From contig NC_043758.1 in assembly GCF_902148845.1 (NCBI RefSeq), positions 38,028,143 through 38,092,142 of the forward strand: DNA of 64,000 nt, written 5' to 3'. The position numbers were made by a program, and so were the translations under genes. Below are positions 48,301 through 59,480 of the stretch, one piece after another (the first letter of the stretch is position 1; the number at the start of each line of letters is the position of its first letter). Below the pieces are notes generated by a model, which saw nothing but the letters and a program-made list of their open reading frames with translations, ran no database searches and was not told where the DNA came from. The stretch comes from Salarias fasciatus. Taxonomy: Eukaryota; Chordata; Actinopteri; Blenniiformes; Blenniidae.

Positions 48301-48742
48301 ACTTATTTTACTAATTTTAATATGTTCTTAATTATTATTGATGGTTAATAATACAACTATTTTGTGTGTGTTGGTGTGTGTGTGTGTGTGCGTTTATCAG
48401 AGAAATGAGTGCGCAGAGTGTGAGTGAGAGGTGACGCTGCGCAAATGCGCACTGTAAAAAGTTAAATACATTTTAAAACCTGATTTTAGGCATTAATAAA
48501 GCAGACATGAGGTATTAAAAGGTTTGCTTTAGCATTACTGCCACGTCATCACCAATTATTTCCGGCCGTGTTGTTTCGGTGATTTTTTCTTTCGGCCAAA
48601 AGCCAAAAATACACTTTTGAGCCATTTTCAGTCGAAAAATTTCGGTGGCGAATTTTCGGTGCATCACTAATACATACTGTATGTGAGTTTATATTAGTGA
48701 ATATTCAACATATAGTGCAGTAATTTTGAAGTAAAGCCTTAA

Positions 48743-48820
48743 AGCAGAACTATGCAACTTTTGTTCTCGCGCACCCCCTACTGGTTTCCTGTGAAAGATC
48801 ACTGTCGTAAAAGCAGTTGG
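48743..48820. mobile_element. Left-end fragment of the 733-bp TTAA family
   Basis: TTAA followed by AGCAGAACTATGCAACTTTT, then a CCCCCTACTGG block that also occurs near the right end of the copy at 44677-45409. No partner right end is seen. Confidence 0.55.
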
Positions 48821-48849
48821 GTTGTTCAACTAACAGAAGTTCCGAACAG

Positions 48850-48929
48850 TTCTTCCCATAAACCCTTGCGGCTCCCCAGGGCACAGTCACCTGCCGCAGC
48901 AACTCCCAGAGGCACCCGCGGCCGCTACA
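48850..48929 (-). mobile_element. LTR fossil fragment
   Basis: The minus strand starts TGTAGCGGCCGC and continues with a GC-rich segment resembling the start of the LTR at 49100-50024. A short broken remnant. Confidence 0.4.
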
Positions 48930-49040
48930 ATATTGTTATGGTCATTATTTATTGATTAAATATACTCTGACACAAAATATTGAAACAATTATTAAAATTT
49001 AATGTTCACAAATTACTAAATATTTCAAATAAACTTAGCA

Positions 49041-49093
49041 TTCATTCATTTTCTACCGCTTCTCCCTTTCGGGGTCGCGGGTGGCTGGAGCCT
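49041..49093. repeat. Dispersed fish repeat motif
   Basis: CATTTTCTACCGCTTCTCCC followed by GGGGTCGCGG and GGCTGGAGCC is a phrase found in many teleost interspersed repeats. Confidence 0.5.
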
Positions 49094-49099
49094 TAGTAT

Positions 49100-50024
49100 T
49101 GTGATGCTGGAGCAGCGACTTGTGATGGAAATGACAAGACTTCTTTAGATTTCAACACTCCAGAGCTTTATTGTTACAACTCAGCAGCTGTACCCAACCC
49201 AACCCCACCTGCATGCAGGCCAGGGCACTCCCCTGGCTATCCCTCTAGCTCCCGGTCCAACAGGACACAAACGAAACTTAAAGGTACCGTAGGCAGGATT
49301 TTGCTAGTCAATGCTAATTTTTCTGTGTTTTCTTTGGATTAAATGTTGGAGTATCCATTGATAATACTTTAGAAGTGTAGTATAATTGCACTTCCATCTG
49401 CATTTCCATCTGTCTCTGTTCTGAGCTGAAAAGGATTCTCGACTGCTCCCGGTATGTTTGACCAATCAGAAGGTCTCCTGAGGCTCTACCCTGATTGGTC
49501 GAGGGGCGGCGCTTCAAAGCTCTGCTTCTCGTGAACGCGCATGAGGAAGTCCAGGCCCGCATATTTACCTGCCTCATCGGACATAACATCATCAAAACTC
49601 CACGGAGGACACCGTCTGTTTCTACTGGAATTCTTTAAAAAAAGGCTTTGACCCCAGGCCGCCGTGAAAAGGTCACAGGTGAATCAACCCGCCGGCGTAG
49701 GCAGCCGTGACACTGCCGGCCCTGCTAGGCACCCCGAGGTGGGCACGACGCCGGATTTCAAATCGCCATCTTGGATGGGTCAAATCGCCATCTTGTGAAG
49801 GTAATCCTGCCTACGGCACCTTTAACTCAAAGAAACGGAAAAATGCCAACAGCACACAAAAACACAATTGCTAAACACAACCATAATCACGGAAACATAA
49901 ATGAACACGATTAAACATGAGACACGGCCCGAAACGGCCCAAACAATCCCTACCCATAGTGCCTTGCGGCTATGGGCTCAGTCACTTGGGGCAGCGGCCC
50001 CCAGCGGCCCCCACGGCCACTACA
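49100..50024 (-). mobile_element. Solo LTR fossil with a nested MITE
   Basis: Minus-strand TGTAGTGGCCGTGG...GCATCACA with an AATAAAG signal, flanked by GTAT on both sides (49096-49099, 50025-50028). Without the nested MITE it is about 380 bp. TG...CA ends and a short target duplication fit a Gypsy-type solo LTR. It is older than the MITE inside it. Confidence 0.7.
49282..49821. mobile_element. TTAA-flanked MITE, family 1, copy b
   Basis: AGGTACCGTAGGCAGGATT at the left and AATCCTGCCTACGGCACCT at the right, with TTAA on both sides. It shares about 100 bp of left-end sequence with 38368-38780 but differs in its middle. Confidence 0.85.
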
Positions 50025-50028
50025 GTAT

Positions 50029-50380
50029 CATAAATACTGAACAATGATTTACAGAATTTTTTAGAAACTAAGCACATAAAATATTTTAAAAGATTTTTTT
50101 TTTAAATAACCAACATTTAAAATACATAGAATACAAAAATATTTGAATAAACACACTCTTGTAATTGTATTTTACAAAGGAAGACAAAAGTAAACAATGA
50201 CTTAATCTTTTCAGATTACCTAAATGCGACAATACAACTCGGATTCTCGTAAAATTCTAAATAAAGCTCTCTGTATTCCCTAGAAGAATCTGCCAGCAGC
50301 TTCTCTATTGTAACAGTCTTTTTCTCTTTTGCTGTAGCAGCACTCAGTATCGGTATTGGTCGCGCATGCGCGAGTGTCAA
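50029..50380. other. No gene seen
   Basis: AT-rich sequence without recognisable coding, RNA or repeat signals. Confidence 0.5.
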
Positions 50381-50583
50381 CCCAACATGTTGGGTAGTCT
50401 GAAATAACCCAACACATTATAATGGAAATTACAACCCAACAGCAAATAACTCAACTGCCAACTACAATAGCCCAGAAATCTGGGTTATTAGATTACCCAA
50501 TTTAATGAAAACAACCCAACTAAACTAACCAACAGTCTCAACCCAGCTGTTGGGTTGCAAAAATAACCCAACATTTTTTTGTA
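50381..50583. repeat. AACCCAACA-rich interspersed repeat
   Basis: CAACCCAACATGTTGGG at the left and TGTTGGGTTGC...AACCCAACA at the right, with several further AACCCAAC copies between them. It looks like a small palindromic non-autonomous element, but no clean target duplication is visible. Confidence 0.45.
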
Positions 50584-51496
50584 ACATTATTTAAGAAAAC
50601 AGCGGAAATTAGTTTTCGGCAGCATCTCTCACAGCAGCTGGATAACAGTCACCGTCAACACAGATGTGAAGGTGTAGTCGGAGGGAATCCTGTCTCTTCA
50701 CAGACCAGAGAGAGAAGCTGTTTTCCAGCCTGTCGGTGCAGCGCTCATGACTCTGAGTCCTGAGGTTGTTGTCATGGATCTGCTGGACCCGGAGGTGAAC
50801 TGCTGCTAGCCAAAGCGGGGTTGGATCTGGTTTTCAGGCAGGTAGGACTGTGTCGATGGTTGGAGATGTGGGTGAAAGCTGCAGCGAGCTGCTGGATGAT
50901 CTGAGCATCCTGTTGGTTCTCCATCCTGCCTGGAGCTTTACGGTGTCGATGCCACGCGGGACTCGCTGTACCTGGTGTTGTTGTGAAACTGCTCTATTCT
51001 TCTCCTGAATTTCGTAGATATCATAAACAGTGACAGAGTTATGATTGTGAAAATTCCACACCTTGTATTGCTTCATTAACATATAAGAAAATCCTCAGTG
51101 TCCACTGGAACAAACCAAACAAACACTTTTTCCCTTCCTCGTTCTCTCTATTCTTCATAGGAACGTCTGAACTCTCTCTGGCCAAAGCTGCTTTTTTCTT
51201 TCTGACTTTCTGTGTTTTGTTGTTTTGAATAAAGGACTACTTCAAATTTGGATTGTACTTTTTTCCTGCCAGAGCATTGACTTTGTTTGCTTTCAAGATG
51301 TAAAGTTAATTAAAAGTGCTTCTAAAAGACAATACCCATTCAGGGATTTGTCAGTGGAGTTTTTGGCTCTTAATAGATCTGCACAGCCTTTTTTTTTTTT
51401 CTCTCAGTGTTCTCCACTTGTCAATGCACAGCAAAAAAAACCACAACGTAATTAACAGGTCTAAAAATATCCACTTAAAGAACAAACCATTCAATG
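50584..51496. other. No gene recognised
   Basis: Contains an 82-codon minus-strand open frame (51082-50834) with no recognisable domain, and A/T runs. Nothing supports a real gene. Confidence 0.4.
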
Positions 51497-52054
51497 CATT
51501 TTAAGACTATGGATTTAGGGCGAATAATTCTATGTCACTGGCACTAACAGAATCAGTTGAGGAAATCACAAACACTATAGAAGACAAACTGCACTCAGCT
51601 GGAATTTTCATAGATCTTAAGAAGGCTTTTGACACAATCAATCATAACATATTAATCAATAAACTGGAACGGTATGGGATTAGAGGGTTGGTTTTGCAGT
51701 TGGTGAAAAGTTATTTAAGTACTAGAAAACAATTTGTGAAGTTGTGTGAATATTCATCATCATGCTTGGAAATTGCTTGTGGCCTCCCCCACAGGTCAGC
51801 ACTAGGTGCAAAACTGTTTATACTTTACATCAATGATATATGTAACGTTTCAGAACAGTTGAAGTTGGTTTTATTTGCAGATGACACAAATAAATTTTTT
51901 TTTTCTGGGGGGGATTTACAAGACTTAGTTGACAAGGTTAATACTGAAATGTGTAAATTGAAAGCATGATTTGACAGTAACAAATTATCATTAAGTCTAT
52001 GCAAAACTAAATTAATTTTTTTCAGTAATTGTAATAAGAATACTCAAATACAGT
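51497..52054 (+). mobile_element. Third LINE (jockey/CR1-like group), RT 5' part
   Basis: Frame reads YGFRANNSMSLAL, AGIFIDLKKAFDTINHNILI, CGLPHRSALGAKLFILYIND and LVLFADDTNKFF. The RT active site FADD is present; the usual GVPQGS motif is changed to GLPHRS, and a stop lies at 51967-51969. The clade within the jockey/CR1/Rex1 group cannot be set by eye. Confidence 0.8.
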
Positions 52055-52610
52055 CAGTGGTGGGCAGCAGCTAACCAAAAAGTTAGCTTCGATAACTGTT
52101 CTTCCGCTAACTGAAAAGTTAGCTTCGATAACGCTAAAACGATAAACTGCTAAAAGATTTAGCTGAAGCTAACAATAACCGCTAACATCTAACTACCTTA
52201 CCCACAGCCGCTGCAGGCTCTGCAACAGGCCTAACGGGGGGAACGCACTGGACACGGAAGCGCCGCGCACTGACTTTCTGATCGCATCCCATGTTAACCT
52301 ATCTGACTGCTCGCACGCAGGGGAGCGCCCTCTACAGCGCGCCCGCTCCACTTGATTCTATTTTTCACATGAGCTGCGAGCGCCGAGAGCACCATTTGTC
52401 AAGCTGGATCAAGCAGATCGCACCAGACAGGAAGTTGGAAACAAGAAAAGGCGAGAGAATCCGGTCAATTTTCAAAATAAAATAAACAAAATGACGATTC
52501 TTTACGGCGTTGCTCATCCGTCTATAATTTGTCACTTGGGTCTAATCACAAGAGAGATGGACACACACACAGACAGACATACGCACGTACGCACCCAATC
52601 AAACAAACAA

Positions 52611-52645
<35 letters not shown>

Positions 52646-53054
52646 AGTGACAGAGATTCACGTGATTCAGAATAAAAGAGGATAGGAGGAGAAAGCAGCG
52701 GAATCTTGAGTTCCGGGGCTTTCTAACAGTTTTTGAATTGTTTCAATCGGACAAACGGATCGGGAGTTATATACATTACAAAATCCATGTTTTTTCGAAA
52801 CAATTTTCAGCGTTTTTGCAGAGAAGAGACTTTTCAATACTTTGCACAGTGTACGAGAGGCGTTCAAGTACCCTCGGAAACTAGAGTCAGCCTACATTGG
52901 CTCCCAGAGCTACCACTACGCCAATGTGTAAATGTAGCAGAAGCTAATTAGTCCGCTAATGTTTTTCAAAGTTAGCTGAACAGCTAATCTGCTCATGAAA
53001 ATGTTAGCTTTGCTAATTAGCGGTTAGCTGATTCGCGGACTTCGCCCACCACTG
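52055..53054. mobile_element. 1000-bp hAT-type non-autonomous element inside the third LINE
   Basis: CAGTGGTGGGCA at the left and CGCCCACCACTG at the right are hAT-Ac-like ends. Flanking octamers AATACAGT and AGTACAGC match at 6 of 8 positions, an aged 8-bp duplication. TTAGC/GCTAA motifs cluster near both ends. A (CA)n tract lies at 52613-52643. No transposase. Confidence 0.85.
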
Positions 53055-53815
53055 AGTACAGCTAAGTGTGGATGGTGTGAATATTGAAAGGGTGTTTGAA
53101 AATAAGTTTCTTGGTGTAATGATCAATCATAAAATGAACTGGAAATCACATATCAAGTATGTACACACTAAGATATCAAGAAGTATTTCTGTTCTGAGCA
53201 AAGTCAAACATATTCTGGACCACAAATCACTCCACATTCTCTACTGTTCACTGGTTTTACCATATTTACATTACTGTGCAGAGGTCTGGGGTAACACTTA
53301 CAAATGTTAAATACAATCATTATCCATACTACAAAAGAGCAATAAGGATAATTCATAACGCCCGCTATAGAGAGCACACAAATACACTATTCTTAAAATC
53401 AAAAATGTTAAAATTCACTGACCTGGTTCACTTTCTAACAGCACAAAACATGTACAAAGCAAACAATAATCTACTTCCTAAAAATATTCACAAAATGTTT
53501 TTTAACAGAGAGGGGGGTTATAATCTGACGGGGTGAGTTGAACTTTAAATATCAGCGAGCACGTACAACATTTAAAAGTTTTTGAGTTTCAATTAACGGA
53601 GTGATTTTATGGAACAGGTTGGGGGTGGAGCTCAAGCAATGTCCAAGCATGACCCAGTTTAAAAAGTGGTACAAAAACATGGTTTTCACGAGGTACAGGG
53701 AGGAAGAAGGCTTATAACAGGCTTTGTTTTTTCCTTTCAGGGGGGGTTTGTTTTATTCACTTAATGTCTATTTAATCTGTGATTATGTTTATTTACCTTA
53801 TTAATTTTCTTTTAA
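53055..53815 (+). mobile_element. Third LINE continued: RT C-terminus
   Basis: Frames read VDGVNIERVFENKFLGVMI, NWKSHIKYVHTKISRSI and LPYLHYCAEVWGNTY, then YKRAIRIIHNARYREHTNTL. This is the connection and C-terminal region of a jockey/CR1-like RT, followed by a 3' UTR. Frames shift at least once near 53310. Confidence 0.8.
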
Positions 53816-54323
53816 AGGTGCATTAAGGAGTTTTACAACCTTAAAAATACTTATTTTCCACCATAAATATGTTACACATTTTTAATAATGTGTACAATGT
53901 GCCCTGACATATTCATTACAAGTACCTCTAACAGGCTAAACTGTCACTTGAAAGTCACAGTGCCGGTCCGGCTCCAGAGTTTTTTTGGGGAGAATTTGAA
54001 AGGAATGACGTAATGCACGCTCCGGCTGGATAGGTTTCATTTTGTCCGCCATTACTCCGCCAGATGCTTAGTGAGCAACAACTGAGCAGGATTTTCCAGA
54101 AAGTCAGAACAGACTGGCTTCTAGCACTGCCACAGCTCCACACAGACTCCACCAGGTAGAAGAAACTTAAATCTTACTTGAGCGCTTCTAAACAAGCAAA
54201 GACAGAGTTCCCCTCTTCCGTGCACGCGAGCCACAGGGACGAGTTTTTCACTAAGCTGCATTACACCCAAGGCCTGCAGGGGGCGCTGTTTCGCATAAAA
54301 CGTGCAAACTCCTTAATGCACCT
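53816..54323. mobile_element. TTAA-flanked MITE, family 2
   Basis: AGGTGCATTAAGGAGTTT and AAACTCCTTAATGCACCT are perfect 18-bp inverted ends with TTAA on each side (53812-53815, 54324-54327). It is inserted in the third LINE's 3' UTR. The AGGTGC start is shared with family 1. Confidence 0.88.
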
Positions 54324-54327
54324 TTAA

Positions 54328-54541
54328 GTAAATATTGATTATGTAAGTATAGATGTTCAGGACACTAATTGTTAGTGGTGTAAATAAGTGTATGCTTCTT
54401 CCTACCCCTTTTCAGACATGTTGGACTCCAGTAATTTGTTGGATTATTAATATTGGTTTTTGTTTTTGGTTTTGTTGTTGTTGGGGTTTTTTTTATGTAT
54501 ATGTCAGTTTACTTATTATATTATTTATGTAATGTTCGAAA

Positions 54542-54584
<43 letters not shown>

Positions 54585-54590
54585 AATAAA
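54328..54590 (+). mobile_element. Third LINE 3' end with ATAA tail
   Basis: The 3' UTR continues and ends in a (AAAT)n tail at 54540-54590, the probable LINE terminus. Confidence 0.7.
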
Positions 54591-54873
54591 ATCAGATCAA
54601 GACTGCAAACACTTTCACTGTGATTCAGTGAAAATCACACTGAAGAAAATACATTGAAATGTTATCCTTTTTAACCCTTAAACCTATTAAAAGGCACTTC
54701 TTTTTTTCATATAACATCAATATTGATCTGATTGGTTCCAAATTCAGTCATCTTTTCATATCTCACAACTTTAAAAGAGTCTCGTGTCTGGTTTGACACT
54801 TTCAAGTCAAATCTGACTCTGTCTCCATGGAAACGAGGGGAAAATGCAACCTTTCTACGTCTACTGAGTAGAA

Positions 54874-54907
<34 letters not shown>

Positions 54908-56151
54908 TTTCATTACTAAAAGTACCAACAGCACCAACTAGTGGCCTGGCGTTCTAATCAGAAAACAAAAACGATGCATTTTGTCATGAAACTTTGTGGA
55001 AACTGGTTCTCAGCGACTGATTCATCGAATAAACAAACACTTTCAAAATTTGGATTATGATTATTGTGGCCTGGAGATCGATTTGTGAAATTTTCTAATA
55101 TAATAAGAGGGAAAGAAAAACATATTCCTTCAGTAATAAGTGAGCTGAGGCCCTCTGAATGTTTGCTGTTGGGTGAATCTCGGATGTGAGACGAGGCCGT
55201 TGAGGGAGTGCAGCGGGGCTGACGTTTTGAGCCCCGGTTCAGCAGGACGTTGTTGTGGCGGTCTCAGAAAACATCCCCAAACAGACCCAGCTCCTGATCC
55301 GTCGTCACAAGTTCAAAAGAAGTCCAAGGTCGCTTCGAGCGGTCGTCAGTCGCACCTGACGGCTGAGGTGTGGGGCCTGAATCTCGTTAGAGCAGTTTTG
55401 ATGAAAGAAGAGAAATTCCCACTAAACGCTGCTGCACACCTGGTGCAGCAAGACACAGTTTACTCTCCATTGTTCTTCTTTCCATTGTTCTCACTACCAA
55501 TTTTGGAGCTTTTTGTTCAGATGACCTTGACTGCCATAACAAAAAAAACAATGTCTGAATATGCGATGCTACCAGCGGAGGCTGTGACAGCAGGCGCTTT
55601 TTTCCCAGCTTTGGCTTTGAGCTGTTGTCATTCAGAGGAGGTAAACACTTTTCCCTTCAAAGGGCTGTTGATCGACAGGCTTAACTGTGGAGTCGTCTGC
55701 AGCTCGGTGTATGGCTGTAAAATACTTTAAAGATGGGCTCCTATTATGATAATATAACTTCAGTGTCCTATTTTCTCTCTGAATGGCGCTGCTTTCAAAA
55801 AAGAGCTTTGATTGCCTAAATGATGCTAAAGAACTTGGTGCTGAATCCTCACGGCGGGTCTGACCTTTGGAGACAATACTGTCTCGCCATTCAGTGTTTT
55901 CTTTCAGTATTTCTAAGAAGAAAAAAAAAAGGTATTCTTGCTGTCCTCGTTAGCGGCAGACAGCCCAGCTCTGAAAGCCACTTTACGCAGTTCTGCCCAA
56001 CGACTTTATGGTCAATACACTCAAAGTAATGCAGAGACAGATTCACGAGGTGTAATCACTGCCACGACAGGAGCAAATGGCTCGAGCCGCATCATCTGAA
56101 CGGGCTCGGTTCTGTCCTCAGAACAGCAGCAACACGGGATCAAACTAAGAG

Positions 56152-56152
<1 letters not shown>
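54591..56152. other. Intergenic or intronic, no supported gene
   Basis: Contains a (GT)n tract at 54876-54906. An open frame of 185 codons at 55173-55730 (+) has no domain, no clear splice context and no family resemblance, so it is not called. Confidence 0.5.

Positions 56153-56198
<46 letters not shown>
56153..56198. repeat. (CA)23 microsatellite
   Basis: Uninterrupted CA dinucleotides. Confidence 0.97.
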
Positions 56199-59100
56199 AA
56201 ATGATGGGAAAGTCATGGAAATGCAGCTCGTTTACTGTAGCTCGAATAAACGGCCTGTTTTTATGCTTCATAAAACAACCATTTGACTTAATATTAAAAA
56301 CTTTTGCAAGTTGAGACCCGTCCGTTACGACAAAGCCGCGAAAATGCCTTTTAAATTGATTTCTGCTCACATAGCTCATTCTGAGAATCTCCCAGCTGTT
56401 GGGCGTTATGCTCATTTTTGAACATCGTGTTCAAAATGTTACCGTATAAGTTCCCCCGAAAACAAGCCTGTGAATATAACCTACAGCTGCTGGAGCCATT
56501 TAGCTGTCAGTTCATTTTTAAAATTACACCCAAGTAAAGAGACAATTACACCAACAATCAACCGAAGGCACGGAGTAAAATAACCGACAATTTAACAGGC
56601 GAAACAAAACAAACCGTGATGCAACCGAGCGGTAATTGAGAACAGATGGAGCGTACAGCCAACAGACGCAACTGAAGGTTGAAAACTTGTGCAGAAGCTC
56701 GAGCCGCGCATCCTGAGCAGGAAAGTTGGGTCAAAGCCGGCAAACATCTGCCGCTGCGAGCGGAATCGTCTCGGCTGAGCGTTCCATCAGCATATTTGGC
56801 TGTGACATGTAGATTTGAAATTAAAATGTGCTGATTACTGTCAGTGAGCCTGCAGAACTGTGCGGCTGGTTGGTGGAACATACACTCATTAGGCTGCTTG
56901 TCACAGAGGGAAAAACTCACTTTACGTTACAGATATGGAACACAGACCGACGACGCGTCCGGATGGATCCACACACACCGACGTTCAGTTTCTGGTCAAG
57001 TGATGTGATTTAGTGACAAAGGAAACTCAAATAACAGTTTGCAGCTTCAGTTAGTAACAAAGTCGGTCCACATCCATCTACTTCCACACCAAGCTTTGTT
57101 TCCACCACACGGATGCTGCCAGATGAGGGATGCAGTCAGCAGCTTCTGGTGAAGTTTACTGACGTTTTCACAAAATCGGATGTCAATAAAGAAATTTATC
57201 AGCTATTTTATTTTGTCTGCACAAGAGAGTCCCAAGTAGTTTTTTCTTCTGGCGCAAAAACATTGAGTACACAAAACAGCTAAAGTTGCTAATATGGCCA
57301 AACTATTAATCTTTATTTTCATTTTCAATATAAAACAGTGACATTCTGTTCTGACCATAAAAAATGGCAAAAGAAAAACATTATTTGTTAACACTATCCA
57401 TTAAACAATATTTTTTTTCATTATTTCAATGCCTCTAAGTTAAAGTTTTTACTTTATTTATTCTCCTTTTTCTGCCTCTCCTACTTGCTTCATTCTTGTT
57501 TTCGGTATTTCTTTGTAAAACATCAATTGCCATGTGTCTGAGTGTCATTGCAATAGCAATACATGTGCTTTGCTGTGTACCAGAAAGTGTAAAAAGAAAA
57601 TTGGCTTAAACGACTAAAATTACTTAAAAAAAAAAAAGCCTGTCAAAACTGCAAGAGGTGATAAAATGACTGACACCATTAAAATAAAATCGCTTAGATA
57701 ATACAGGTGCTGAAACAGCTCTAGAAGCTTAAAAAACAAAACAGTTAACATTATTCAAAACATTAGAAGATGTGAAAAGATGACATTTTTAATTTATAGC
57801 ACAAAACTTTATAATCCCCATTTTAAATTTAAATTTCAGCTTCCAAACAAATTTCATTTAGCGAAAAAGAAAAAAAATGTTTCTTTTGGGCTGAACACTT
57901 GTTTCTTCCAGATCAATTGATCGATCAGCCCATTTTTTTTTAATATTCCCAGAAGTCACAGGGGTGTCAGTAGATAACTTACAGGACAATTTGGTTTTTC
58001 CTGCATGATTACCTTCATCATTATGGTTTGGTTTAGAGCAAAACCGTGTCGTACCACAGTTTGTGATAAAATTCATTCTAACTTCCACAACTCTCCACCA
58101 TAACAGCCCTGCCGGGTCCCTCTGCTCCGTCTCACCCCGTCTGCTCTCACAGCTCTCACTGTTCCCAGTAAACCTCTGCAGCTCTCCACTGGCACCATTA
58201 TACTGTTTGTTAGTTTTGCCTGTTTGGTATATTTAAGCACATCTGCACTGTTTAGTCCTTGTAAATATGTCCACACATATGCTCACCTTGGCATTTAAAA
58301 TAAAGACAGTGAGGTCAAAATGTAATTTCTTTAAAATATTAATTTAATTCAAGTTTGGAGACACTAAATAGAAAACTGTACTCAAATTACGAGAAAGCAA
58401 GAGAAGGAATTAGGACACGAGCCAACGAAGTGGGGTGGAAATAATAAATAACTGAGGAAAAGTTTGAAGTGGCCGAGCTGATCGGCAGTGTTAGAGATGA
58501 TCCCTTCACCTTTGTGTGAAGATCTGCAGTGTGTTTGTGTGTTCTTCTGCATGTCCACTGGCACAGCTGCTTTTTGTCTTTTATTTCCAGCAGCAGGAAA
58601 GAAGCACACAGACTAACTGTCCTGCTAGCTAACTGACGTATTTATAGCTTCCTGCTCACATTATAGAGATTTCCTCCATATATTTCCTCCATGTTCAGAT
58701 TCAGACATCAGTTCAAGGGGAAAGTTTTCATTCAGGTTATTTTAATGAGGTGATGCTTATATAACTATCAACACACTTTTAGATTTTTTTGGGAAAAAAT
58801 CCCAATCGGCAGTACATAACTAAGACAAACCTTCTGGATGGCCTGCAGCATCTCATAAAATGTGTGTGTCATCTTTACTCTGTTAGCATGAGCTGAATGC
58901 AAATTTCAGTGACTGAGTGAGTCAGCTTTTTCTGCAGGCCATGGAGAGTCATCCAGGCATGTGCAGTGCAGAAATGAAGCCTCACATTTCACATGGAGCG
59001 ACTAAACCATGGTAGGCTGAAAAATCTGTTTCCTCAGTTTACTGAAAGATTTTTTTTTCTTTGTTGTGTAAATTGGGTGTAGATTTTTGTGTTTGTGATG

Positions 59101-59340
59101 TTTCCCATGAGAACATTTCAATATTAATCAGCTGATACAAAAAGAAAATTTTCTAAAATGTGAGCAACTCCAAACTGTGCTAATCGCAGCAATCACACTC
59201 CAGGACCACAGTGCAGACTGTCTAACTGTCTCCAAAGTTAAAGAACCTATTCAGAGTCGTGATCGCTGTAGATTCAGGAGCAGCTCCTCACAATGTGAGA
59301 CAACTTCCTTGTTTAATAATTTATTAAGAAGAGACGAACA
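56199..59340. other. Intergenic or intronic, no supported gene
   Basis: Moderately AT-rich sequence with short A and T runs. No ORF resembles a protein family, and I see no RNA gene or transposon end. Confidence 0.5.
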
Positions 59341-59480
59341 ACTGTGAACGAAAGTTACGGATGTAACTGCGGCTCTATTTCATCCCTGCTGACCAACTGT
59401 ACAGTGAAGAGCCGCCGTCTGGCCCTGAGAGCTGGAGGAAGGCATGACGGGGTCGTCACCGGCAGAGCCTTTGACCAGTG
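59341..59480. repeat. Possible dispersed fish repeat
   Basis: GAACGAAAGTTACGGATGTA followed by ACTGCGGCTCTA resembles a short interspersed repeat common in teleosts. No ends or duplications are visible. Confidence 0.3.

Larger units (their letters stand above)
46640..48669. mobile_element. hAT-type element, 2.03 kb, with exact 8-bp duplications
   Basis: Starts TAGGGATGCACCGAAA and ends TTTTCGGTGCATCACTA, inverted repeats of about 14 bp with subterminal CCGAAA/TTTCGG clusters. The 8-bp duplication ATACATAC is perfect on both sides (46632-46639, 48670-48677). No hAT transposase is left. The interior holds a short TA-MITE and a piggyBac relic. Confidence 0.88.

Noticed and set aside
55173-55730. 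185-codon open frame as a host gene
   Set aside because: No domain, biased composition, no homologous phrase I recognise, and no splice partners.
56140-56415. 91-codon minus-strand frame ending in a VCVCVC run
   Set aside because: The tail is translated (CA)n microsatellite; there is no other evidence of coding.
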